Positions 8,599 through 18,830 of a DNA stretch of 64,000 nucleotides are shown piece by piece. The position numbers and the translations under genes were made by a program. This stretch comes from Cladocopium goreaui (Eukaryota > Sar > Dinophyceae > Suessiales > Symbiodiniaceae): positions 136,938 to 200,937 of the forward strand of contig CAMXCT020006637.1 in the NCBI GenBank assembly GCA_947184155.2, read 5' to 3'. Within the stretch, counting starts at the first letter, position 1. Every line of letters begins with the position of its first letter. The notes beneath the pieces were generated by a model that saw only the letters and a list, made by a program, of their open reading frames with translations, was not told where the DNA came from and did not search any database.

Positions 8599-11191
8599 AC
8601 CTCCTGCTTGGTTCGTCGGCTGGGTTGTCCTCAGATTCAACCCAAGCCAACAGAGGATACACCCCACTTCCAATCTGCAAGGCCGCATACCGCTTCAGCA
8701 ACCGATTGAGCGCACGGGAACTGGATCTTCCTTTTACCGCCACCGCTAGGGCAACCTGAGAGTCCGTGAGGTGGAGGGCCCTACAATCTCCAAAACAAGC
8801 CTTCCGGCACCTCCACTCCAGGCCCTGCACCAATGCTCTGAGCTCCAAGCAATTGATGTGCTCAGTGATGCGAAACCGGTAAGCGGTGGCAGTATGCCAC
8901 CTCCAGCGGTTTGCCTGGATCGACCCCCTCGGAAATGAGTCCGGTCGATACAAAGACCCAAGATCGAGCCTGACATCGGAGCCCCGATACTCCTGCCTTC
9001 GAATGTAGGCTGCCACAAGTGCTTGGCTCAGACGCTCATCAGAGCGCACTGTGTCATCCAGCAGCTGCTGGTTCTGGGCCTCGCGCTCCAGTAACTCACA
9101 GTGCTCCGCACCAATCACGCTCTGGGTCTCATGATCTTCCAGGCCCTCTGTCTCTGCTGCCTCTTCCTCATCTATATCCTCTGCTGCTTCATCACCTGCT
9201 ACCTCGATCTCTTCCTTGATTTTCTCCCTCAGCTTTGCGAGGTACTCTTCAACTATCTTGGTTGGCCCCTTTCTGGTCTTCAGGCCCATGCTGCTGAAGC
9301 AATGATCAAACAGCGCTGCTACTGAATTGGTGTGAAACGAATTTCCAATTGCAGCCGAGCGGAGGTCCTCTGAGCTTTGCTTCTCCTCCTCACTGGTCGG
9401 CTTCTTCTTCAAAAGTTTTTCTGTGTGGCCCGGGGGGAACCCCATGAGCACCTCTCTTTCCTTGGCACGCAATGGTCTGAGCGCACCATCTTCCAGGATC
9501 ATGAAGTCCTTGTGGTAGGTGTATGGTGGGTACCTAAACTGGTCTCCCAACCACCTTCTTCGTGTCTCTTCATCAGCCTTTTCCAATCCCACCGGATTCG
9601 GTGGGGGCTTCTTCCTCCGTATTGCCCGAGTCATGGTTGGAAACCGCAACTTGTTGTTCTCAGCCCAGGCTGGCCAGGAGCAACCTTCGTCCAGAAAATC
9701 TGATGGCTCCTCCAGCACCTTGGACCGATAGACCTTTTCGACGAACCCTCTTCTTGGAATGCTGTCAATTTCCTCCTCGTCAGCGAGTGTCACCGACAGC
9801 CAAAACAATCGGGGCCGCCTGGCCAGCGACATGTGCCGGGCATCCACCATCACTGGTTCCATCTTGAGGGCCTCACTCATTTCCTCAATGTCCTCATAGT
9901 CCGCTACCACATTTTCCACAAACCGGACTGCCCAGATTCCTTGCTCAGCTGCTTCTTTCTGAACCATCTCGAGCACCCGAACCGCCTCAAAGAAAAGGGC
10001 GCTGCGCTCATCGGCCAGGTGCTTTCTCTCTGACGATAGCGTTGACAGTCCCTGGCACGGACTACCACCGCCAACCACGATTCCTGTGATATTTGGCACC
10101 TTTCCTATCGCCTTTTTCAGAGCTCCTTTGTCAAACTTCTTAATGTCCACCACAAACTCACAACCTGGATGAGCTCTCCGTAGCAGTCTTCTGCAGTTGG
10201 CGTCTTTCTCAACTGCCACCAGATGTCTCCAAGGAACCCCAGCTTTCTTCAGGGCCTCACCTAGGCCCCCTATGCCAGCAAAAAGGTCAATCACAAGGAC
10301 CCTTTCTTCACCGCTGATCTCTTCTGGCACCTCTCTTTTCTCCTCCTCCAAAGGCCGTCCCTCAAGCAAGGACTCGGCCTCTTGAATGCCAGCCATGGTG
10401 AGACGGCTGGCGAAACACAGACCACCTCCGGTCTCACTGGCATCACTGGCGGTCACCACCGGATCAACTGCTGCTTTCAAGTTGAACATGGCCACGGGCA
10501 GCAGGCCTTCAAGCATCAGCGTTTCATCAACCAGCTCCTTGGTAACCAGGCATTTCCGGGGACCCTGGGCGATTGCTGTGAAGATGACTTCCATGCCTGC
10601 GAACAGACACCGACGGAACTGAAACAGGTGAACCATCTTTCCACTGTAAATCTGCAAGACTTTTCGGTCCACCTCCACATGCTCTCTTATATAAGCCCCC
10701 AAGGACATCACTTCCAAACACCGCTTGGTGCTTCCTCTCAAGATCCCCTGCTTGCCATCCAACACCGCACCTAATCTCTCCGCGCGGCTTTCACGCACCA
10801 ATTGCTTTTTGGAGTTAGTGGGAATGCCCCACCATTCGTAAGCCCTCTTCAACTTCTCTTGTTCAGGTTGGGGCTTGTCCTTCAGTGACTCCACTACATG
10901 GGCTGCCACCTGTTCGACGATGGTTGTGTCATCCAGGTAGATGCTCCATCCTGCGTGCTCATTCAGCTCGGGGAATTCTGACAACCGGGTGATTTCGGCC
11001 AGCTGGTGCAACCCGGCTCCCCCGTTCAGGGGCGAGCTCAAGGCAAGCCTTCGATGAGCCACCTGCATGAGCCCCACTGAGCTATGCCATCCCATGGGCA
11101 ACACAGTGAGCCCCAGGTAACGGTGCCCAGAGCCGCAAGCCCCACTAGGCTTTTGCGTATGGGTTTTTCCAGAAGGAGATAATTGATCCAT
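8582..11191 (-). CDS. RT (C-terminal half)-RNase H with nested C5-DNA methyltransferase
   Basis: An 869-codon uninterrupted frame. In order it shows RT motif B (LTVLPMGWHSS, residues 28-38) and motif C (YLDD, 85-88); the first RNase H strand with Asp250 (TASDASETGGG); a complete DNMT with motif I (DLFAGIGGLGEAL, about 302), the catalytic PCQ (Cys379), ENV (426-428), an RPRLF motif VIII (about 459), GFPPGH and a GNSF motif X; then the rest of RNase H with NCLELRAL (Glu), LTDSQVA (Asp) and EDNPADEPSR (Asp). The DNMT is therefore inserted between the first and later strands of RNase H, not appended. Retrotransposon DNMTs in Symbiodinium are reported to methylate CG de novo, so self-methylation of new copies is plausible. 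The true N terminus lies upstream in another frame, and the first residues here are out of frame. Confidence 0.93.
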   Translation of the reverse strand: MDQLSPSGKTHTQKPSGACGSGHRYLGLTVLPMGWHSSVGLMQVAHRRLALSSPLNGGAGLHQLAEITRLSEFPELNEHAGWSIYLDDTTIVEQVAAHVVESLKDKPQPEQEKLKRAYEWWGIPTNSKKQLVRESRAERLGAVLDGKQGILRGSTKRCLEVMSLGAYIREHVEVDRKVLQIYSGKMVHLFQFRRCLFAGMEVIFTAIAQGPRKCLVTKELVDETLMLEGLLPVAMFNLKAAVDPVVTASDASETGGGLCFASRLTMAGIQEAESLLEGRPLEEEKREVPEEISGEERVLVIDLFAGIGGLGEALKKAGVPWRHLVAVEKDANCRRLLRRAHPGCEFVVDIKKFDKGALKKAIGKVPNITGIVVGGGSPCQGLSTLSSERKHLADERSALFFEAVRVLEMVQKEAAEQGIWAVRFVENVVADYEDIEEMSEALKMEPVMVDARHMSLARRPRLFWLSVTLADEEEIDSIPRRGFVEKVYRSKVLEEPSDFLDEGCSWPAWAENNKLRFPTMTRAIRRKKPPPNPVGLEKADEETRRRWLGDQFRYPPYTYHKDFMILEDGALRPLRAKEREVLMGFPPGHTEKLLKKKPTSEEEKQSSEDLRSAAIGNSFHTNSVAALFDHCFSSMGLKTRKGPTKIVEEYLAKLREKIKEEIEVAGDEAAEDIDEEEAAETEGLEDHETQSVIGAEHCELLEREAQNQQLLDDTVRSDERLSQALVAAYIRRQEYRGSDVRLDLGSLYRPDSFPRGSIQANRWRWHTATAYRFRITEHINCLELRALVQGLEWRCRKACFGDCRALHLTDSQVALAVAVKGRSSSRALNRLLKRYAALQIGSGVYPLLAWVESEDNPADEPSRRYATEG

Positions 11192-12552
11192 ACCTTTGGC
11201 AACCTGAAAAGATAAAAAGCAGACGTCAGATCTTCGCCACTGATTAGCAGCTCCTTCCCTTCTTCCACCACTATCCGTTGGAAGGTCGCTGCTCCTGTGA
11301 GGCTGGCTGTGTCCGCCTCTATCTGCTCCATCATCCAGTTGGTGCAGCGCAGATCAATTATCAGCCTGAGGATCTCCTCACCCGAGGGGAGGAAAGCGTC
11401 TGCCTTGGGCACCCCAAACGCACCGTTTAAAGCTGGCACATCATCCACTGTAGGGATAAACTCACAAGGTGCCACCAGCCCACGGTCCCACAATGCCTTG
11501 GCCACCGCTGGCCATGCTTCATCGCTGCAGCGGACGCGGGGTTTTGGCCGCGGTCCCAAACACAGCTCTTTGACCAGCTTCCCAGGGTGCTCCAACATTT
11601 TCGCCAACTCGGGGCTGAGTAACTCCGTCAGGTTCACCAAGCCCACATGCTCAGCATTGGGCAATCCAGGCAGGATCTGCTCCAAAGTGATTGCACAAGC
11701 TTTTTGGACTATCTCCCCGGTGTAGCTGATGCCAACTTCCTGGACTGAATGTTTCCAATCCGCCAGTGGGGTTCTTGGCACACCCCGAACATCTTTGTCA
11801 TCCAAGAAGACCTTCAGTTGGTCCCAGATGCGACAAAGCGCCTTTTCTTGAGCAGCAGTGGCATGCGAACCCGGAGGGGGACCGTGATCTTTTGCTCTGT
11901 CACCGTAAAGAAAGTTGAGGGACACCACAACCAGTCCATGCCAGGCCTTTAGACCTTCAAGCCTGACCAACCTCTGGCCCTGTCCCTTTGTCAGGGATCC
12001 TCCTCTCCTTTTGTCTTTCTTCTCACCGTGCTCACCCCGGTTGATAACCTCTCTCAGAGCTTGAACATCATCAAACCAAAGGGGAAGCGGGAAGAGATTT
12101 CGAACCTTCTCGTCTGACACCTCCGTGGGTTGCAGGCTCCATCCTAAATACTCTCTGAGGGAAAAGTCAGACTTCCAAATTTGGCCAACAAAGTGGTCAA
12201 TAAGTTGAGCTGCTGAAAGGTTTGCCACGGGATGAGACTCTATCCAAGTCCTCATCTCATCATTCAAATCATCTTCCAAGTTTTCCCAAGGCACCACCGG
12301 ATGCAGCTCACTGACACCACTGCTTATTTGGCCTTCGCCTTCCCCTTTCCTTTTCCTTTTCTTCCTTTTCCTTTGTTGCGCCAATTCTTCAGCGTCCCCT
12401 TTCCTTTTCCTGGGGCTCTCTTGGGCGCTGGCTTCAGATTGACTTCTCTCCTGGGTGGACCTTCGCTTCCGCCGGGGCTTTCGACTTTGGTCTTGTCGGT
12501 GATGGCCTTTTCTTTTTCGACGTCGACCACGAGCACCTCGGGGTTTGCCCAC
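11038..12552 (-). CDS. Reverse transcriptase, N-terminal half
   Basis: The N-terminal 60 or so residues are very basic (runs of Lys/Arg) and are probably the tail of Gag or a linker. A conserved pre-RT region follows, then RT motifs 1-2 (ILRLIIDLRCTNWMM) and motif A with the catalytic Asp in SGEDLTSAFYLFRLP. After KSLVGLAALG the frame runs into unrelated text and the RT continues in the frame of 8582-11191 at GHRYLGLTVLPMGW, so a 1-nt shift occurs at about 11110-11140. This could be inactivation, programmed frameshifting or an assembly error. The overlap of the two frames (11038-11191) is all RT-coding DNA. Confidence 0.85.
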   Translation of the reverse strand: MGKPRGARGRRRKRKGHHRQDQSRKPRRKRRSTQERSQSEASAQESPRKRKGDAEELAQQRKRKKRKRKGEGEGQISSGVSELHPVVPWENLEDDLNDEMRTWIESHPVANLSAAQLIDHFVGQIWKSDFSLREYLGWSLQPTEVSDEKVRNLFPLPLWFDDVQALREVINRGEHGEKKDKRRGGSLTKGQGQRLVRLEGLKAWHGLVVVSLNFLYGDRAKDHGPPPGSHATAAQEKALCRIWDQLKVFLDDKDVRGVPRTPLADWKHSVQEVGISYTGEIVQKACAITLEQILPGLPNAEHVGLVNLTELLSPELAKMLEHPGKLVKELCLGPRPKPRVRCSDEAWPAVAKALWDRGLVAPCEFIPTVDDVPALNGAFGVPKADAFLPSGEEILRLIIDLRCTNWMMEQIEADTASLTGAATFQRIVVEEGKELLISGEDLTSAFYLFRLPKVWINYLLLEKPIRKSLVGLAALGTVTWGSLCCPWDGIAQWGSCRWLIEGLP

Positions 12553-14029
12553 TCTTCCTTGGCCAAGCGTCCTGGCTGTTGATCACCTGGGCCTTCTCGT
12601 TGAACTTCACTCTGGCACCGGACCCTCCGCTCAATTCGGGGACTGGATCCGGGCGAGCTGGGCTCGGACTTCGGGGGGCGTCTTTTGGATGACTCACAGG
12701 CCTCAGACCCCGATCTGGAGACCTGCTGCCCCTGTCCTATTTGCTGCGAGTCATCTTCAGGGCTGCGTCCCTCAGACGGAGGCTGCGCAGCTCGGCCTTG
12801 GTGGCCATCTCCCGCTCGTCCTCTCGGCTGAGTTGCGCCCCGTGAGGAGGGATCAACTCGTAATGCCGAGCTAGACTCCATCCGCCGTCCTGCAACGATG
12901 CTTCGACTGCTTTGAAGCGCTGCATGAGCAGATCTAGGCAGCGGAGAGTGTTGTTCTCGAGCAGCTCGTCCAGCGCCGTCGCCAGTGTGACGAGCTCTCT
13001 GTGGGCTCGGACACCGATCTTGCTGGGAGGATGTGCGGTGAGTACTATCGTACCCCAGAACTTTTTGGTCGAAGGGATCTTCTTTTTGCGTCGTGTCGCT
13101 GCGGCTGGAGAGATGCCCGGGCTTCTTTTGGGCCCAACGCCAGAGGTCGCCTCCCCGAGCCGATGACGCCCGAAAAACTGACATCGAGCTGGAGGAGCTC
13201 CCAGCGGAACTCCCACTGCTGGAGCTCTCCTTCCTTTTCTTCTTTGTCTTTTCTTTTTCTTCGCCTTTGGTTCTCCAGCTTCAGCCACCTCCTTGTCGGC
13301 GCTGCCACGCGGCCCTTCTCGAGCCTGCAGCTTCTCTTTTGCTCTGGCTTCCAACTTGTCAGAAAGCCTCTTGAATTTCCTCGGGGACCGGCTTCGTCCT
13401 CTTTCTGGCCTCTCAGCGCCAGTCCCTCCAGGGCGGGCCACCCGGGCCCTCTGGGCCTCTTCCATGGCCTGATCCAGCCCAGTGCCCGGAGGGGGCCTCT
13501 GGGCTTTCTTCTCTTCGGCAAACTTTTCAATCTCCGTTTTGCCCAACCGGATTCCATGGGCCCGCAAGTAAGGCACTTCGACCATCGCCTGGGGAGTTAA
13601 CATCCTCCACTTGTCCACGTGAATGACTGCCCTTCTGTCGCCCCTTGCCGTCTTCTTTCGGCAGGCTGAGGCCCGGCCATCACACAGGTGGAATACCACT
13701 CCTGCCTGGAGCTGGTTCTCCACGTACCACTGATAGTACTGGCCCTGAGCTGCTCCATGATGTCCAACAAACCAGCCTCCTTGGGCATCTTCCCATTTGT
13801 GCAGCTCCACCTCTGCTCTTCCTTGGGGTTGTCCAGCGTCATCATAGCACTGATACTCAATCCACCGTCCGCTTTCAAAGACCTCAAGGGCCACATCAAG
13901 GCTGCCTCCTTCACCCTCACTGGCCAGAACCCAATTGGTCTCTGTCAGTGGTCGTCCCAGCCTAAGGCAGCTGGTCACCTCATCGGCCTTAAGCCCAGCT
14001 TCTCTCCCCACACGGAGGAGTTCGTCCAT
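12324..14029 (-). CDS. Gag-like protein of the Ngaro/PAT-like element (frame-disrupted)
   Basis: The first frame (14029 to 12737, 430 codons) starts MDELLRVGREAGLKADE just inside repeat A1 and has an N-terminal globular part with WIEYQCYDDAGQPQGRAEV and YYQWYVENQLQAG, then charged Arg/Lys-rich sequence. Overlapping frames (13045-13557 and 12324-13184) continue with Ser/Arg/Lys-rich text, so one or more indels are likely. There is no zinc knuckle I can identify. Position upstream of RT, basic composition and length support a nucleocapsid-like role in packaging RNA, but sequence identity with known Gag proteins was not checked. Part of the C-terminal frame may belong to the linker ahead of RT. 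Confidence 0.65.
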
Positions 14030-14246
14030 TCCTCAGGAACAGACCCCCAGGCACAACCCAGGGTGCTGGATGAGGCTTCCCAGCGGGACAGGTGGAGTGG
14101 CCCTGCAGCCTCCACTTCCTTTTCTTTTTCTTTGCTCTTTCCTTTTCTTTTTCTTTTCTTTCACTTCACTTGATCCTTTCGCTGACCAAGTCAGCGTCGC
14201 TATGGCTTCTGCAAAGTGCAGCAAGCCAAGCCCGACCCCAAAACTT

Positions 14247-14305
14247 GAGCCGAGCTTTTGCGGCCACCATGCACGTGTATACCCCTCATGAATGAGTACG
14301 ACATA
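14247..14305. repeat. Split direct repeat A1 (59 bp), 5' end of the element
   Basis: Same 59 bp as 7399-7457. Followed by TATTTTTTTTTCC and the resumed 340-bp satellite. Confidence 0.92.
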
Positions 14306-14832
14306 TATTTTTTTTTCCACAGTGATATTTGGGCACATTACGTCTTAGAGTTTCATCAAAATAATCATAGGACAAGAGCAGCACATAAATAACAACAGAA
14401 ATAAGATATGTACAAAACTGAAATTGCAATAAAATAATTGCTCTAGACATTTTGAGACATCTCCATTTCTATTTCTTTAATGTTTTATTTCTCCAAAAAA
14501 ATGAAAGGTACCTTAAGATGGCTTAAAGCACCTTTCATTTTCCAAGGTACCAATGTGGAACCAATTTTTGAACATGTTAGGCTTCGGTTTTGGGAGCCAA
14601 TTTTCAGACGTTATGAGACATCTCCAGTTCTATTTTTTTGTTTTGTTCAATGAAAATGAAAAAGCCATGCAACATCCATTGTGAGTTATAGATATCACAT
14701 TGGTTGATTGATACATTCACAAGGTCTTTGGTATTTCTGTTGTAAGTTTTTCTGACATCATCATGGGCAAAACGTGTTCTTCATGGAGTTACTTTTGGTG
14801 AAAGGCTGGAATTTGCGTCAAGTGTACACTTA

Positions 14833-14925
14833 GGGATGTCTCAAAATAGGGGTGCCCCAAAGCTGTGTTTTGCACACTAAAAAACAAGGGCTTGGGGCCC
14901 CCTATTTTGAGACATCCCCAATTGC
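14833..14925. repeat. Stem-loop with 20-bp stem (GAGACATCCC)
   Basis: GGGATGTCTCAAAATAGGGG at about 14834 pairs with its near-perfect complement ending in GAGACATCCCC at about 14924, around a 50-nt loop. The GAGACATCT motif also recurs nearby at 14454, 14615 and in the 6600-6970 satellite. Confidence 0.75.
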
Positions 14926-15120
14926 AAATACCATCTGTGTAGCACACTGGTGCTCAAGATTGAAGTTGCTTGTCACTTGTCGCCCCTGCTGGTAACCTCA
15001 TAAAGAGGCCTGCTTGTCCACCTGATGCTATGCTTGCATTTTGCCTCCACCTGAACCAGCACCATAATCTGTAGAACAGGCTTCTCCAGAAGAAACTGCC
15101 CCATGAGCTGACCTGAATTC

Positions 15121-16179
15121 TTGGATACTGCAGCACCAAAGGCAAAGGCCAAAGCCAAGGTGAAAGCAAAATCTAAAGCCAAGGAAAAGGCAGCAGGTAA
15201 AGCCAAGGCTGCTGCCAGCAAAGCTCCTGGGGTTACTTCTTCGCCAATGAAAGCTCAAAAGGCAAAAGCCAAGAGCACAATGAAGAAAAATCCTGAAAAG
15301 ACCTGATGCAGCTGAAGGCGAAAGCCAAGGCCAAAGCGAAGACTGTCAAGGAGATGGCAGCAGGATGGAAGAAGACCAGGGATGAGCCAGTTCCTGATGA
15401 CCATGCAGAAGGAGAAGATGAGGAGCCTAAAGAGGAGGATGCAACAGTTGCTGATGATGAGCATTGAAGCTACCCCAAGTTAAGGAAATGTGCCAGAATG
15501 ATCAAAAGTGGCCAGGTGCCAGAAGATCTTCAGCAGCTCTATGAAGAGGGTTGAAGAATTCTCCTCCCCCAAGGCCATTTAAGAGTCAATTCATCAACAA
15601 AGTCTTTCAGCAGAACACCAGAGGCGAGTCTGTGTTTGCTCCTGGAAATACCCAGTGTTCGAAGTTTTCAAGAACAACTCTGAGATTTGCACCAACAAAT
15701 TTCAGTTTACTGGGTTGGCTTAGGTTGTGGACAAAATCCAGGGAAACCAGCAAGCTTTGAATGATGCAGAAAGACGAGGTGATGTCTATCAGAAAGATGG
15801 TTACTATCATGTCAAGACAATAGCCACAGCCATTGAGAAGAAGCAGGGCAGTTCCATGGTCTTGCATGGCGGGCAAGCCAAGCTTACCAAGGATGAGTGT
15901 TCGCAGATGAGTCAATTCATGTCGAGCAGGTCCTGGAGCCAGTTTGGCACTGGAGCTAGTTGTGGTGGTAGTGGTAGTGGCAGTGGTAGTTGTGGTAGTG
16001 GTATCAGTGCTTCCTCTACACCAGCTGTGGTTACTTCATCCTCAGCATTGCCAAAAGCGATTTCTGATGCTCCTGTTCAACTGAGCTGGGCAAGTGCGCA
16101 GCATGACATCAAAGAAACCAAAGTGGTTCAGGAGCGACTTGGTAGAGACAAGAAAGACCAAAAATCAATGATATTTTGA
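15121..16179 (+). pseudogene. Degenerate Lys/Ala-rich hypothetical protein (right-arm copy)
   Basis: Inverted duplicate of 1140-2300. Frames in order are 15121-15306 (MDTAAPKAKAKAKVKAKSK), a basic and acidic stretch to 15466, KSGQVPEDLQQLYEE near 15505, SQFINKVFQQNTRGESVFA near 15585, and an open 150-codon frame 15727-16179 (MDKIQGNQQALNDAERRGDV onward) ending after a Ser/Gly tract. Several frame changes remain, so it does not encode one protein as it stands. Function unknown. The Lys/Ala repeats resemble histone-H1-like basic tails, but similar tails occur in many dinoflagellate proteins, so I do not assign that function. Confidence 0.55.
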
Positions 16180-16675
16180 GGGATGCCCTCACTGAGCTTT
16201 CAAAGACAGAATGGATGCTTGGACAATTTTTCATTGCCAAGTATGACTGGCTCATTATTGCCATAATCTTGTTTCATGCTTCATTTCATGCCTTTTCTGA
16301 CTTTTCCTCATTTCTGCCATGCTCTTGTTTTGATCAAATCATTTGATCCAATCCAAGTGCCAAGGAAAAAACATGATACCTTGTCAAAATACATGAAGTA
16401 ACCCCATGCACATATGTCAGCAGCACATATATAGTCACCCCAAGAGAACATCAGACACATACCATATAACAAAAGAAAATAAATAAATATATGTATAAAT
16501 GAAGTGAAAAAACACTAACACTTAAAAATTACCTTGAAAAAGGACCTCAATAATTAACTTCAAAGGTATTTTTAAACCTATTAGGTAAAAAGAATCGACC
16601 AAAATTACCTTCATAAAGGTTATTTTTTTAGAGTTGCCTAGTTTGCTCCAAATAGCCCTGCCTGACCTATAGGGC

Positions 16676-17520
16676 AAAAATGAAACAATTCTGCGAGACT
16701 TCCTTCAAAAATGGAAAGGGAGCTGACGGCCTAGTACCAATGAGTTTTGCGATTTTTCCACTCCACCTGTCTAAAGTACTGCGCCTGCCACGAAAAAGTG
16801 ATGCCAGATCATACGAAGTGCTGCACCTGTCCCGCAAAATCATCTTCCCAGAACTGAAGATCTGATGCTCCAAAATGCAACCCCTCTCAGAAAAGCAGCA
16901 CCCACACCTCCTAACATCTCTGATGAACATGTCTCTTGTACTGCGCCTGCCACGGAAAATGGATCTTTGCAGATCCTCTTCAAATGCCCCACGCCTGCCA
17001 TTGTCTTTAAGAAATGCTACAAAACCCTCATGTTTTGCTCACTTTTGACAAGGTGCACAATCCCTTGCGCCTGCCGCGCAAAACGACACTTCAACGTCCA
17101 AGAGTGGCGCGAACATGTGGTGTTTTGTACATTTTGACTTGGAAATGTGCTTCGCGCCACAAGGGCGTGCACTTTTTCGACATGTCAACTTCCAAAAGTG
17201 GTCTGAACCCGTCAGTTTTTTACACTATTGACTTCGAAATGTGCTTCGCGCCACAACGGCGTGCACTGCACTTTTTCGACATCGCACCATCGGAAAGTGA
17301 TCCAAAGTGCGATTTTTTTTAAAACTTTTGCACCTGCAAATGTGCTTCGCGCCACAACGGTGTTCACTTTTTCGACATCGCAACTTCGAAACGTGCTCCG
17401 AACGTGAGGTGCTTTTAGCTTTTTCACTTGCAAATGTGCTTCGCGCCACAACGGCGTGCACTTTTTCGACATCGCAACTTCAAAAAGAGCCCCGAACGTG
17501 AAATGTTTTTAATGTTTTTA
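16676..17520. repeat. Dispersed repeat family (TTCGCGCCACAACGGCGTGC), copy 1
   Basis: Contains GCGCCTGCCACG-type units (about 16790-17080), then five copies of a 60-100 bp unit with TGCTTCGCGCCACAACGGC and TTTTTCGACATCGCAACTTC. Related blocks lie at 20881-21185, 40080-40965 and, inverted, 45640-46690. No gene is seen. Confidence 0.75.
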
Positions 17521-17960
17521 GCTTTTTATCTCCCATGTACAGCTCGCTAGATGCTTTGCGGCCACTTTATAGAGAATAGCCTGGTATAAACTGGAATGGC
17601 CACATGTTTGGAGTCTATAAAGTGGAAAGCCAACATGTTTTGCCTATAAAGTCAAAATCCAACGTTTGTATAAAGTCGCCTGGCCGCGTAAAAACATAAA
17701 ACTCGATGTAGGTTTTTGAGGGTACTTGTGAACATGTCCCATGACTATAAAGTGAGATGCCGAACATCCAGATAGTAATACTTGTGTCGAACAGTGGCAC
17801 TATAATGTGGATTTCCTACTAAACAACGATCGTTGTAGTAGCGATGATTTTCTTAATCGCGACGATGGAAGCATCGACATGATTGTCTATAAAGTTGAGG
17901 GGCCACGTTCAAACTTTGGGGGAATATCATCGATCTCATCGATGGGGAACCCAAAAGATT
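17521..17960. repeat. Scattered CTATAAAGTGG motifs in unrelated spacers
   Basis: CCACTTTATAG, GTATAAACTGG, CTATAAAGTGG, CTATAAAGTC, GTATAAAGTC, CTATAAAGTGAG and CTATAATGTGG recur every 30-70 bp while the spacers between them share nothing I can see. The same motif ends the hairpin monomers of the 93-bp arrays and recurs at 20400-20865. Confidence 0.7.
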
Positions 17961-18029
17961 TCGAATGACTTCGAAACCGAACGAAACCGACAGCCAGACA
18001 AATATCTATATCGAAGTCGTTAGCAGAAT

Positions 18030-18830
18030 CTATGGTAAAACAAAATCTATGTTGGACTGGCCACTTTATACCCCCTCCCCCAACAGAGAATGCCTCTATA
18101 AAGTGGCCAGTCCAGGTAAAACCCCTGAAAAAACAGAATCTATGTTGGACTGGCCACTTTATACCCCCTCCCCCAACAGAGAATGCCTCTATAAAGTGGC
18201 CAGTCCAGGTAAAACCCCTGAAAAAACAGAATCTATGTTGGACTGGCCACTTTATACCCCCTCCCCCAACAGAGAATGCCTCTATAAAGTGGCCAGTCCA
18301 GGTAAAACCCCTGAAAAAACAGAATCTATGTTGGACTGGCCACTTTATACCCCCTCCCCCAACAGAGAATGCCTCTATAAAGTGGCCAGTCCAGGTAAAA
18401 CCCTGAAAAAACAGAATCTATGTTGGACTGGCCACTTTATACCCCCTCCCCCAACAGAGAATGCCTCTATAAAGTGGCCAGTCCAGGTAAAACCCCTGAA
18501 AAAACAGAATCTATGTTGGACTGGCCACTTTATATCCCCTCCCCCAACAGAGAATGCCTCTATAAAGTGGCCAGTCCAGGTAAAACCCCTGAAAAAACAG
18601 AATTTTTGGACTGGCCACTTTATACCCCCTCCCCCAACAGAGAATGCCTCTATAAAGTGGCCAGTCCAGGTAAAACCCCTGAAAAAACAGAATCTATGTT
18701 GGACTGGCCACTTTATACCCCCTCCCCCAACAGAGAATGCCTCTATAAAGTGGCCAGTCCAGGTAAAACCCCTGAAAAAACACATTTTTACCTGGAATGG
18801 CCACTTTATACCCCAGCCAGTCGGCTCCAG
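18030..18830. repeat. 93-bp tandem array of hairpin monomers, orientation 1
   Basis: About 8.5 copies at 93-bp spacing (18054, 18147, 18240 and so on). Inside each monomer TGGACTGGCCACTTTATA is followed 26 nt later by its perfect complement, so every unit is a hairpin with an 18-bp stem. Since 93 is divisible by 3, long open frames run through both strands; they are not genes. Confidence 0.9.

Larger units (their letters stand above)
7222..14305 (-). mobile_element. Ngaro/PAT-like tyrosine-recombinase retrotransposon carrying a DNMT
   Basis: The element reads right to left. It has split direct repeats in the order A1 (14247-14305), coding body, B1 (7455-7612), A2 (7399-7457), B2 (7222-7379), which is the arrangement known for PAT/Ngaro members of the DIRS order. 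The body encodes Gag, RT, RNase H interrupted by a DNMT, and a tyrosine recombinase, all on the minus strand. No target duplication is seen, as expected for recombinase-mediated integration. A1 and A2 look identical, and the B copies differ at one base (near 7350 versus 7582), so insertion seems recent. At least one frameshift (about 11110-11140) separates the two halves of RT, and Gag also changes frame. It interrupts the 340-bp satellite of the inverted-repeat arm. Confidence 0.9.
14306..16675. repeat. Right arm of the large inverted repeat, outer part
   Basis: Reverse complement of about 561-2770 with indels. Contains the rest of the interrupted 340-bp satellite, the hairpin at 14833-14925, the pseudogene copy at 15121-16179 and, near 16500-16675, ACCTTGAAA/AATTACCTT sequence matching 600-740. 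Confidence 0.75.
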
